Below, piece after piece: positions 17,271-25,600 of a DNA stretch of 64,000 bases (the stretch's first letter is position 1; every line of letters starts with the position of its first letter). Position numbers and translations under genes: made by a program. The DNA comes from CAXMQZ01 sp963707075. GTDB taxonomy: Bacteria; Acidobacteriota; Thermoanaerobaculia; Multivoradales; JAHEKO01. The notes beneath the pieces are model-generated. The model searched no databases and was not told the DNA's origin. It saw only the letters and a program-made list of their open reading frames with translations. Location: assembly GCA_963707075.1 (NCBI GenBank), contig CAVPOX010000004.1, positions 62,001 to 126,000 on the forward strand, written 5' to 3'.

Positions 17271-18425
17271 ATGGAGGCCACAGCACAGCGAATGCGGCAT
17301 TGGCTTCGCGGCCTGTCGACCCATTTCATTCGTCTGCCTGCGGATGAGATCGATACCGGCATCGAGGCGGGCCTGCGTGAGATCGTCAACTTTCTCGACG
17401 TCGACCGGTCGACGCTGTTCGAGTTTACCGGCGATGAGCCGGTTCTCCTCGCCGCGCATTCCTATGCTCGGGACGGGACCGGGCCATTCCAGCGAGGCCC
17501 GTTGGTCGAACTTCTCCCGTGGTATCACAACGAACTTGCCGCGGGCCGCAAGGTGATTCTCGAGAAGATCCCCGATGATCTCCCGCCAGAGGCCACGGCA
17601 GAGAGGGAATACGCTGCGAGTGAGGGGATCCGATCAAACCTTACGATTCCGATTCTGGTTGGGGATCGACCGACCTGTGCGCTGGCTATCGGTGCCTTCC
17701 GCGACGAGCGGGCCTGGCCCGAAGAGATTGTCGATCTGCTGCGCCTGGCAGGCCAAATCCTTGCGGCTGCTCTGCATCGCAGCAGCGCCTCTCGCGAGAT
17801 CGAGCAAGCGCAGGTGCTGGCGCGAGATTTCTTCGACTCCTTCGACTCCATGGCGGCGGTGCTGGACGGTGACGGGACGATCATCGGTGTCAACCGAGCC
17901 TGGCGCGAAGAGGAATCGTGTGTTGTGCTCATGCCCAGCCTGCCGGTCGGTACGGAGTATCTCGAGACGTGTGAGACTGCCGCCCTGAAGGGAGACGCCG
18001 CCGCTGCCCAGGCGCTCTCCGGAATCCGTTCGGTTCTGGCGGGCGAAGCGCCTCGATTCCTGATGGAGTACCGGTGCATGACGGATGACGGCGAGCGTTG
18101 GTATCTGCTGAGGGTCTTGAGCCGTAGCCGGGACAAGGGAGCGGTGTTGATGCATGTCGACATCACCGAGCGGGTGGACAATTCGGCCCGCCTCCAGCAG
18201 AGCCTGGATGAGAACCGAAGCCCTCCGCAAGCTGGTCGAAGAAGAGAAGCTCTACCTCCAGGAGGAGATCAAGAGCGATCACGACTTCGAGAACATCGTC
18301 GGCTCGAGCGCGGATCTGCGAAGTTCTCTCTCGCGGGTGGAACGTGTCGCCCGAACAGACGCAACCGTTCTGATCCTCGGCGAAACGGGCACGGGCAAGG
18401 AGCTCTTGGCCCACGCCATTCATGA
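17271..18425 (+). CDS. sigma-54 activator, sensory half (GAF-PAS), frameshifted
   Basis: ATG 17271 follows AAGGAGG closely. The first 315 or so residues form a GAF-like domain (LFEFTGDEPVLLAAHSYA, IRSNLTIPILVGDRPTCALA) and a PAS-like domain (FFDSFDSMAAVLDGDGTIIG, VLMHVDITERV). After SLDEN near 18,215 the frame loses sense and runs to a stop at 18425, while the +1 frame continues as EALRKLVEEEKLYLQEEIK into an AAA+ domain. One extra base in the ACC run at about 18,213-18,216 would explain it. Original gene: 17271-19221. It may be a real mutation, a sequencing error, or two separate polypeptides. Confidence 0.75.
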   Translation: MEATAQRMRHWLRGLSTHFIRLPADEIDTGIEAGLREIVNFLDVDRSTLFEFTGDEPVLLAAHSYARDGTGPFQRGPLVELLPWYHNELAAGRKVILEKIPDDLPPEATAEREYAASEGIRSNLTIPILVGDRPTCALAIGAFRDERAWPEEIVDLLRLAGQILAAALHRSSASREIEQAQVLARDFFDSFDSMAAVLDGDGTIIGVNRAWREEESCVVLMPSLPVGTEYLETCETAALKGDAAAAQALSGIRSVLAGEAPRFLMEYRCMTDDGERWYLLRVLSRSRDKGAVLMHVDITERVDNSARLQQSLDENRSPPQAGRRREALPPGGDQERSRLREHRRLERGSAKFSLAGGTCRPNRRNRSDPRRNGHGQGALGPRHS

Positions 18426-19221
18426 GCGCAGCCAGCGATCGAGTCGAGCTCTCATCAAGGTGAACTGCGCCGCGCTGCCATCCTCCCTCATCGAGAGCGA
18501 GCTGTTCGGGCATGAAAGAGGGGCCTTCACCGGTGCAGTGGCGGCGAAGAAGGGGCGGTTCGAACTGGCAGACAACAGCACCATCTTTCTCGATGAGATC
18601 GGTGATCTCAGTAAGGAGCTGCAAGCCAAGCTCTTGCGAGTTCTGCAGTCGGGAGAGTACGAGAGAGTCGGCTCATCGGCTACCCGGACGGTGGATGCGC
18701 GCGTCATCGCGGCGACCCACCGTGATCTGCCCGGATTGGTGGCTGAAGACGAGTTCCGTGCCGACCTCTATCACCGTCTCAACGCGTTCCCCATCCATGT
18801 CCCACCGCTGCGTGATCGGAGAGATGACATCCCGCTGCTCGTGTGGCACTTTCTCGAGCGTTGTGAGAGGGAGTGGGGCCACCGGATCCGCAAGGTGTCG
18901 GGGCCCGTCATGGAGGCGCTCCGCTCCTACTCCTGGCCTGGCAATGTGCGCGAGCTCAAGAACGTCATCGAACGCGCGGTCATTCTCTCTCCCGAGGATG
19001 AGCTCTTCCTCGACAAGGGGTCGCTAGGGCTGCCCGACAAAGAGCGCACGGCGCCGCTTGAAGACAACCTGGACGCCGTGCAGCGGGCGCATATCCGACG
19101 CGTGCTGGAGGACTGCCAATGGCGGATCAACGGTCCCGACAACGCCGCGGAGCGCCTCGGCCTACACCCCAACACCCTGCGCCACCGTCTCAAAAAGCTT
19201 GAAATCGTGAGGCCCAACTAG
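18208..19221 (+). CDS. sigma-54-dependent activator, AAA+ and Fis-type HTH half
   Basis: This frame supplies the effector half of the activator: Walker A GETGTGKE, the sigma-54 contact motif GAFTGA, Walker B TIFLDEIGDL, RHLxxL-like LNAFPIHVPPLRDR, SYSWPGNVRELKN and a C-terminal Fis-like helix-turn-helix (AAERLGLHPNTLRHRLKKL). Its only nearby ATG (18208) has no good ribosome-binding site, supporting the view that it was fused to the GAF-PAS half. Just 3 bases separate its stop from the transporter-phosphodiesterase gene, which it might regulate. I saw no convincing -24/-12 promoter nearby. Confidence 0.85.
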   Translation: MRTEALRKLVEEEKLYLQEEIKSDHDFENIVGSSADLRSSLSRVERVARTDATVLILGETGTGKELLAHAIHERSQRSSRALIKVNCAALPSSLIESELFGHERGAFTGAVAAKKGRFELADNSTIFLDEIGDLSKELQAKLLRVLQSGEYERVGSSATRTVDARVIAATHRDLPGLVAEDEFRADLYHRLNAFPIHVPPLRDRRDDIPLLVWHFLERCEREWGHRIRKVSGPVMEALRSYSWPGNVRELKNVIERAVILSPEDELFLDKGSLGLPDKERTAPLEDNLDAVQRAHIRRVLEDCQWRINGPDNAAERLGLHPNTLRHRLKKLEIVRPN

Positions 19222-19224
19222 CAG

Positions 19225-21348
19225 ATGGGACCGATCGTGGATCTGTTGATCCCAGCGGTCCTGGTACTGCTGATGTTCGTCGTCGGGCTGGGACTGACAC
19301 TCGACGACTTTCGCCGTCTTCGCGACCGCGCCCATGTCGTCGTGTTGGCGACGCTGGGGCAGGTGATCTTGCTGCCGGTCCTGGCGGTCGGTCTCGCCTG
19401 GGGTTTCGAGCCCGGGCCAAAAATCGCGATCGGAATGGTCCTCGTAGCCGCCTGCCCCGGCGGTGCCCTGTCGAACTTCTACAGTCACCTGTCAGGCGCC
19501 AACGTCGCCCTGTCGGTGACCCTGACCTCGGTCGCAAGTCTCACGAGCCTGGTGACCCTGCCTTTGGCAGTGGCCTTGGGGCTGTCGCTGCTGGCGGTCG
19601 GTGGGTCGCGGATCCCGGTGCCGATGACGCGCATCTTCCTGCAGCTCTTTCTGCTCGTGTTGCTTCCCATCGTGCTTGGGATGCTGGCGAGACGCCGGTG
19701 GCCCACACGGATGGTGCGAGTGCTGCCGAAGCTCAACGGAGTGAGTGTATTGGCCATCATCGCCCTGCTGGTGGTGATTTTCGTCGACCAGGCCGGAGCC
19801 TTGATCGCGGAGCTCCCCAAACTGGTCGGGTTGGCCATCGCCTTCACCGTGCTGGCCTTCGGGGTCGGCGCAGGCCTCGCCCGACTTCTCGGGCAGGGCA
19901 GACCGGAGCTGACCGCCATCGGTATGGAGTTCTCAGTGCGCAATCTGGCCGTCATGGCGTTGGTTGCTGTCGCGGCATTCGGCGAGCCCGAATACCTGCT
20001 CTTCGGGGCCATCTTTGTCGTCGTGCAGACACCGTTGATGCTGGTGGCTGCGGCAGTCTTCAGGTTGGGGGAGAGAGGGACCGTGGCGCGCCGTGGTGTC
20101 ACCACAATGGTCCTGCTGGCGGTGATGATGGGGGGAGCGTCCCAACCCGTGGCCGGGGCAGCAGACCCTGCCGAACCCATCCTGATCCTCGTCTCGCTCG
20201 ACGGCTTTCGCTGGGACTATCTCGACCTGGTGGAGACACCCAGTTTGCGTCGACTTTCGGCCGGTGGTGTGCGCGCCGAGGGTCTGATTCCCGTTTTTCC
20301 CAGCAAGACCTTCCCGTCTCACTACAGTATCGTTACGGGACTTTATCCGGGTAATCACGGGATCATCTCCAACAACATGATCGATTCGAGGATGCGTGGC
20401 GAATTTCATCTCTCCGACAGGGATGCCGTGGAAGATCCGCGCTGGTGGGGCGGCGAGCCGATCTGGGTGACGGCGGAGAAGCAAGGTGTCACCGCGGCGA
20501 CGCTCTTTTGGCCCGGGTCGGAGACCGCGGTTGCCGGGGTTCGGCCCAGCTATTGGAAGCGTTTCGACAGGAGCCTGACCTTCGACCGCAGGGTCGAGGA
20601 AGCGTTGCGGTGGATGGATCTGCCGTCAGCGGAGCGCCCGCGGATGATCACCCTCTATTTCGAGTATCCCAACGACGTGAGCCACGATTATGGACCCGAG
20701 TCCCCAGAGGCGTTCGCCGCGGTGCGTGAGGTGGATGCGCGCGTCGGCGACCTGGTGGCTGGGATCGAGGCGCGTGGGCTCTCGAGCGTCGTCAATGTGG
20801 TGATCGTGTCCGATCACGGCATGGCTGAAGTGGGGCCGGAGCGGACGATCTTCCTCGATGACCACGTCGACCTCGAACCAGGAGAGGTCTTCGAGCAGGG
20901 CGCCCTGCTCCAGGTCTACCCACGGCCAGGCCGGAAGAAGAAGTTGTACGAGGTTTTGTCGCAAGTCAGCGAAAACCTGACGATCTACCGTCGCAAGGAC
21001 ATCCCGAAGCGCTATCACCTGCAGAACAATTCGCGCACGCCACCGATCCTGGGTGTCCCCGACGTGGGATGGGAGGTGGCGACGCGCGAGGTCTATGCGG
21101 CCGAAGAGCGAGCCCTCCTGAAGGGAGACCATGGTCAGGACCCGAGCGATCCACGCATGCACGGGATCTTCATCGCCCACGGGCCGGCATTCAGATCGGG
21201 GCTCGTGATCGACCGATTCGAGTGCGTCGAGATCTACAATGTCCTCGCCGCCGTGCTCGATCTCGAGCCCGCGCCGAACGATGGCACTGCTGGCAGGCTC
21301 GATCACATTCTCGACGACACTGCGGCGGCCTCTGTCCCTGGCACCTGA
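19225..21348 (+). CDS. fusion of BASS-family transporter with nucleotide pyrophosphatase/phosphodiesterase
   Basis: The 707-residue protein has two unrelated parts. Residues 1 to about 285 form about nine or ten membrane helices with ACPGGALSNFYSHLSGANVALSV and GMEFSVRNLAVM, typical of the bile acid:sodium symporter (BASS/SBF) superfamily. From about 315 it is an alkaline-phosphatase-superfamily type I phosphodiesterase: VSLDGFRWDY, nucleophile Thr in FPSKTFPSHYS, EYPNDVSHDYGP, VSDHGMAE and KGDHG. The joint (TTMVLLAVMMGGASQPVAGA) looks like a leftover signal peptide and would now act as the last helix, placing the enzyme in the periplasm. The substrate is unknown. A missed stop between two genes is an alternative. 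Confidence 0.8.
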   Translation: MGPIVDLLIPAVLVLLMFVVGLGLTLDDFRRLRDRAHVVVLATLGQVILLPVLAVGLAWGFEPGPKIAIGMVLVAACPGGALSNFYSHLSGANVALSVTLTSVASLTSLVTLPLAVALGLSLLAVGGSRIPVPMTRIFLQLFLLVLLPIVLGMLARRRWPTRMVRVLPKLNGVSVLAIIALLVVIFVDQAGALIAELPKLVGLAIAFTVLAFGVGAGLARLLGQGRPELTAIGMEFSVRNLAVMALVAVAAFGEPEYLLFGAIFVVVQTPLMLVAAAVFRLGERGTVARRGVTTMVLLAVMMGGASQPVAGAADPAEPILILVSLDGFRWDYLDLVETPSLRRLSAGGVRAEGLIPVFPSKTFPSHYSIVTGLYPGNHGIISNNMIDSRMRGEFHLSDRDAVEDPRWWGGEPIWVTAEKQGVTAATLFWPGSETAVAGVRPSYWKRFDRSLTFDRRVEEALRWMDLPSAERPRMITLYFEYPNDVSHDYGPESPEAFAAVREVDARVGDLVAGIEARGLSSVVNVVIVSDHGMAEVGPERTIFLDDHVDLEPGEVFEQGALLQVYPRPGRKKKLYEVLSQVSENLTIYRRKDIPKRYHLQNNSRTPPILGVPDVGWEVATREVYAAEERALLKGDHGQDPSDPRMHGIFIAHGPAFRSGLVIDRFECVEIYNVLAAVLDLEPAPNDGTAGRLDHILDDTAAASVPGT

Positions 21349-21381
21349 AGCGGTCGAGCTTGAAGAGTAGGAGGTAACCCG

Positions 21382-21810
21382 ATGGCTGAAAACAAGACCC
21401 AACCCACCCAACAGAGTGTGGCGAAGTTTCTCAACAGCATCGAAGACGAGCAGAAGCGTCGTGACGCCAAGAAGATCGATAAGCTGTTCCGCGAGGTATC
21501 AGGCGAAAAGCCTGTTTTGTGGGGCCCGAGCATCATCGGCTACGGCACGTATCACTACAAGTACGCCAGCGGCCGCGAGGGCGACTTCATGCGGCTCGGA
21601 TTCTCACCGCGGAAACAGAACCTGACGCTCTACATCATGCCGGGGTTCAAGAAGTACGATGACCTGCTGAAGGAGCTGGGCAAGCACTCGACCGGCAAGT
21701 CGTGCCTCTATGTGAAGCGCCTCGAGGAGATCGACTTCGACGTGCTGCGCACCCTCGCCGAGGCGGCCTGGGCCGAGATGAACCGCAAGTATCCACCCAC
21801 CACCAGCTAG
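21382..21810 (+). CDS. DUF1801 domain protein
   Basis: This 142-residue cytoplasmic protein fits DUF1801: VAKFLNSIEDEQKRRDAKKI, then PVLWGPSIIGYGTYHYKYASG, MRLGFSPRKQNLTLYIMPGF and GKSCLYVKRLEEID. Its length matches the family. GTAGGAGGTAACCCG precedes the ATG. The family's biochemical role is not established. It stands 33 bases behind the transporter fusion and may be cotranscribed. Confidence 0.85.
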   Translation: MAENKTQPTQQSVAKFLNSIEDEQKRRDAKKIDKLFREVSGEKPVLWGPSIIGYGTYHYKYASGREGDFMRLGFSPRKQNLTLYIMPGFKKYDDLLKELGKHSTGKSCLYVKRLEEIDFDVLRTLAEAAWAEMNRKYPPTTS

Positions 21811-21866
21811 ATCATCGCCGCTGTTCCTGGCGAAGGTGGGATCTTGGATCAGCATCGATCATGACC

Positions 21867-21918
21867 TTGATCCGAAGCAGGGTCTAAGTTAATATGAATA
21901 TCTGATTTTCGGATAATC
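21867..21918 (+). promoter_or_regulatory. promoter and operator of the first toxin-antitoxin module
   Basis: TTGATC (21867-21872), a 17-base gap and TAATAT (21890-21895) form a good sigma-70-type promoter. Directly after it, GAATATCTGA-TTT-TCGGATAATC (21896-21918) is an inverted repeat matching in 8 of 10 positions and covering the expected transcription start, as in autoregulated antitoxin operons. The antitoxin ATG is at 21923, so the leader is very short. Confidence 0.65.
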
Positions 21919-21922
21919 TTAA

Positions 21923-22255
21923 ATGTCGAAGAAGAAAACGGAAAAGCGGCCAGAGGAGCTCGTTCGGGAGCCTCCATCCGAATACCGGACTGCACAGAAG
22001 GTGTCGGCGACGGAGGCCTCGCGAAACTTCTCCGAGCTCCTGAATCGCATCTGCTACCGCGGTGAGCACTTCGTCGTCATGCGGGGAGGTCGACCGATCT
22101 GCGAGCTCAGACCAGCGGCTGCACCGACCTTTTGTGGTGCCGATCTGGTGATGTTGTTGCGCTCGCTACCTCAGGTCGACGAGGGCTATCTGAGCGCGGT
22201 CGAAGAGGCGTCGAGGCATCAGCCCTTCTTGCCGGAGTCACCGTGGGTGCCCTGA
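21923..22255 (+). CDS. Phd/YefM-type antitoxin
   Basis: The 110-residue protein has the Phd/YefM-like DNA-binding fold after a basic N-terminus: KVSATEASRNFSELLNRICYRGEHFVVMRGGRPICELRP-type pattern, in which a strand-helix-strand dimerises and binds the operator. The C-terminal tail (LRSLPQVDEGYL) would wrap the toxin. It overlaps the PIN toxin start by 13 bases. The operator described at 21896-21918 probably binds it. Confidence 0.85.
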   Translation: MSKKKTEKRPEELVREPPSEYRTAQKVSATEASRNFSELLNRICYRGEHFVVMRGGRPICELRPAAAPTFCGADLVMLLRSLPQVDEGYLSAVEEASRHQPFLPESPWVP

Positions 22256-22644
22256 TCGACTCCAGCGTCTTGATCGCCGCTGAGCGAGGGAGCCTCGACC
22301 TGGATGTGGTTCTGGACGAATACAGAAGAGTCGAGTTTGCCATCGCTGCAGTGACCGCTTCAGAGCTTCTCCACGGTGTACACCGAGCGGACAGCGACCA
22401 CCGACGGTCGAGTCGGGAGGCCTTCGTCGAGACCCTGCTCTTGCGGCTGCCGGTCCTCGCGTTCGATCTGATTGCGGCGAGAGTCCACGCGCGCCTGTGG
22501 GCGCAGTTGGCGACGCAGGGTGTCGCGATTGGAGCACACGATCTCCTCATCGCCGCCACCGCAATCGCCAGAGGCCTGGATGTCGTGACCAGAGACGAGA
22601 GGAGCTTTCCTGGGATCCCAGGACTCTCGTTGCTCAGGTGGTAG
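22243..22644 (+). CDS. vapC: VapC-type PIN-domain toxin
   Basis: I start at GTG 22243, which has GGAG 6 bases upstream and overlaps the antitoxin end; this gives 133 residues. The PIN acidic residues are visible: LIDSSVLI (Asp5), TASELLHGV (Glu), GAHDLLIAATAIA (Asp) and VVTRDERSF (Asp). PIN toxins are Mg-dependent RNases, often cutting tRNA. The neighbouring Phd-like protein is the expected inhibitor. Confidence 0.88.
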   Translation: MGALIDSSVLIAAERGSLDLDVVLDEYRRVEFAIAAVTASELLHGVHRADSDHRRSSREAFVETLLLRLPVLAFDLIAARVHARLWAQLATQGVAIGAHDLLIAATAIARGLDVVTRDERSFPGIPGLSLLRW

Positions 22645-22673
22645 GCCCTCTCGAGAGAGGTAGAAGGCAAAGC

Positions 22674-25600
22674 TCAGCGCTTGCGAACGCGGAGCTCGTC
22701 GTACTGGACAGCGGGGGCGGAGTAGGAGACCGTCAGACCCTCGACTTCAGGGCGGGCAAAGCGGTAGATCTGCTCATGGAATAGCGGCAGCAGTAGTGCA
22801 TCGCGGGCGATGATGCCTTCGAGGCGACGATAGATCTGATGACGGGTTGCCGGGTCGGGAACCACGCGGCCACTGTCGATGAGGTCGTCCACCTCTTCCA
22901 GGCCACAAAAGCGAGCGAGGAAACCGTCGCGGCTGTTGAGGATGTAGGCAAAGCTGTCGGAGTCGGCGTAGTCTGCCACCCAGCGACCTAGAAAGACATC
23001 GGCGCCACCTGCCGCCGTCACTTCCAGAAAGTCATCCATCGATTGGGTTATGGGCTTGAGAACAATGCCGGCACTGCGGAGCTCCTGCATCAAGGCGGTG
23101 GCAAATGCCTTGTACTCGGAATCGAAGATAGGGTGCATCGTAACGGTGAGCTCCACCTCTTGGCTTGCTACCCGGCTGGCGGAGCCACTACCGAGTCCTG
23201 TCGGAGGGGTCTGCCGTGGATCGTGTCCCAACAGTCCTGGTGGAATCAGCCCCGTTGCGGGTTGGGCTACGTGACCGAGGGCTTGCTTGACGATCCTCCC
23301 GACGTCGACCGAAGCGGCCAGACGCTTGCGAAGCTCTCGATCCTTCAGGGGGCCCTGATGGACGTTGAAAGCTGCCATGAAGGTGATCAGAGCAGGAACC
23401 TCTCGGTAGCCTGGACCGAATTTCTTCGACCGCCTCAGCTCCTCGGCATCGCGCGGATAAAGATCGGATGCCAGTGAGAACCGTCCGGAGGTAAAGCCGC
23501 TGAGAATCTCGTCGGAAGGAATCCCGAAGTTGAATTCGAGTCCGTCGCATTTGGGGAATCCCGGCCGCCAATAGTTGGGATTGCGTTCGAGCTCGAGGCT
23601 CTTGTCGGGCACGAAGCGGGTGACGCGGAACGGTCCGGTGCCCACTACTCCCTCCCTCCAATTGCCCTCGAAACTCTCGCTGCCATCAGGGATGATCGTC
23701 ACCACGTCGCTCGCCAGCAGAACCGGTAGATACGAGATGGGTTCTTCGAGGTCGATCGTGAAATCGCGCAACGATTCGATGTTCAGGCCGGCCAATTCGT
23801 CGGTCTTTCCCTGTTGCAGCTCCTTGGCTCCGACGATGGGCAGATAAAGCCAACTCGATTCCTCCTGGCCCTGGCGGAGCAGGCGTTCGAGCGAGTAGCG
23901 CACGTCTCTGGATGTCAGACTGCGACCGTCGTGGAACCTGACACCTTCGCGAAGTCGAAAACGGTACCTTCGGCCGTCCTCCTCTCGGTGGTATTCCTCA
24001 GCCAGCCACGGTTCGATCCTGGCGCCTCCGATGTCTCGCAACAGAGTTTCGAACATGATGTTGCGAATCTCGGAGTCCTCGTAGTTGGGCATCTGCGATG
24101 GATCGAGAGTCGTTACGCCACCACTCATGGGCACGACCAGGACGCCACCTCCACCTGTAGCGTCGACCGTTGCGGCCGCGGTCTCGTGTTTGCCCAACTC
24201 CGCGTAGTTCACATAGGGTGAGACGCTGCTTAGTCGGACTCCATGAATCTTCGGGCTGGCCAGCCGATACCCGACGTCATGGAAAAGCGGAATCAGGCTT
24301 CCGGAGTCGAGCATCAGGTTCTCGAATCTCCTGTAGGCGAGCTGCCGCGAGGCTGGCTGGGTCTCGGCGCGGGCACCTTCGAGTAGCGCATCGGCCTCCG
24401 GGGTGGAGAAGTAGGCCCGGTTCACGCCTCCCGCGGAGTGGAACAACGTGTGGGTGAAGTTGTCGGGGTCGTCGTAGTCGAGCATCCAGCGCGTGATCAA
24501 GAGATCGATGCCTTCGTTGTCGTGGAAGCGCTCCAGAAAGGCCTGCATCTCGAGATCTTCGGAGTGCACCGTGACACCCAGTTCCTCCCAGGCCGCGAAC
24601 AGCGCTTCGAGAAGGGAGTGATACCGGTTCCTGATCAGCGGATGAATGGCGGCGTTGAGCTCGAGCTTGCCTTCCACCCCTGCCGAGGCCAGCATTCCTC
24701 GAGCCACTTCCAGGCCGACTGTGGTCTGGCGGCGCCCGGGGTCGTAGGCGAGGATGCCGGGTGGAATCAATCCCGTGGCCGGCTGGGCAAAGCGGCCCAA
24801 GGTCTGCCAGACCAGATCGCGAGTCCGAATGACGCCCGCCAGGGCCTTGCGCACCGACTCGTCCTTCACCTTCTCACTGCTCAACGTGTTGAACAGCATG
24901 AAGTAGGTGATTTTCTGTGGCGCTTCCACCTGCCCGCGGCGAAAACGGGGATCGCGTAGCAAGGTCTCGAGATCCCGCGGCTCGAGGTCCCGGGCCAGGT
25001 CGATCTTGCCGGCACGGAACTCCGACGCGATGGCCGCGGCGCTATCGTAGGTGCGGAACTCGATCGAATCGACCTTGGCGGGATCACCGCGCCAGTAATC
25101 GACGTCCTTGTCCAGGGTCACGGAGCCCTTGCCGCGCTTGCCAAACTGGAAGGGACCGGTACCTAGCAGGTCGGTGCTGGTCCCCGCTGACGGGTCAGCC
25201 TCCTTGGCCACGGCCGCCCGCGCATCGGTAAGCAGCGAAGGATAGATTGGTAGCGATTCGGTCAACCTGACATCCAGCGTGTCCGGAGCGACAATCGTCA
25301 CGCCTGTGAGAGCCTCAGCCTTGCCTGCTGCCAGCTCGCTGGCACCCTCGATGGCGGCAAAGACCGGGGGCAGATCCTGCTTCAGGTTGCGGATAGCACG
25401 TTCGAAGGAGGCCTTTACATCTTGCGCAGTGAGGGTTGTGCCATCGTGAAAGCGCACGTTTTCACGCAAGGTGAGTCGCACGGCTCGACCCTGTTCCAGA
25501 ATTTCCCATCGCTGACAGAGACCAGGCAGAAGGTTGCCCTCTTCGTCGGTGTTGAGCAGTGCTTCGAAGACGTTCGAGTTGACCTCCCACTCCTCGACGA

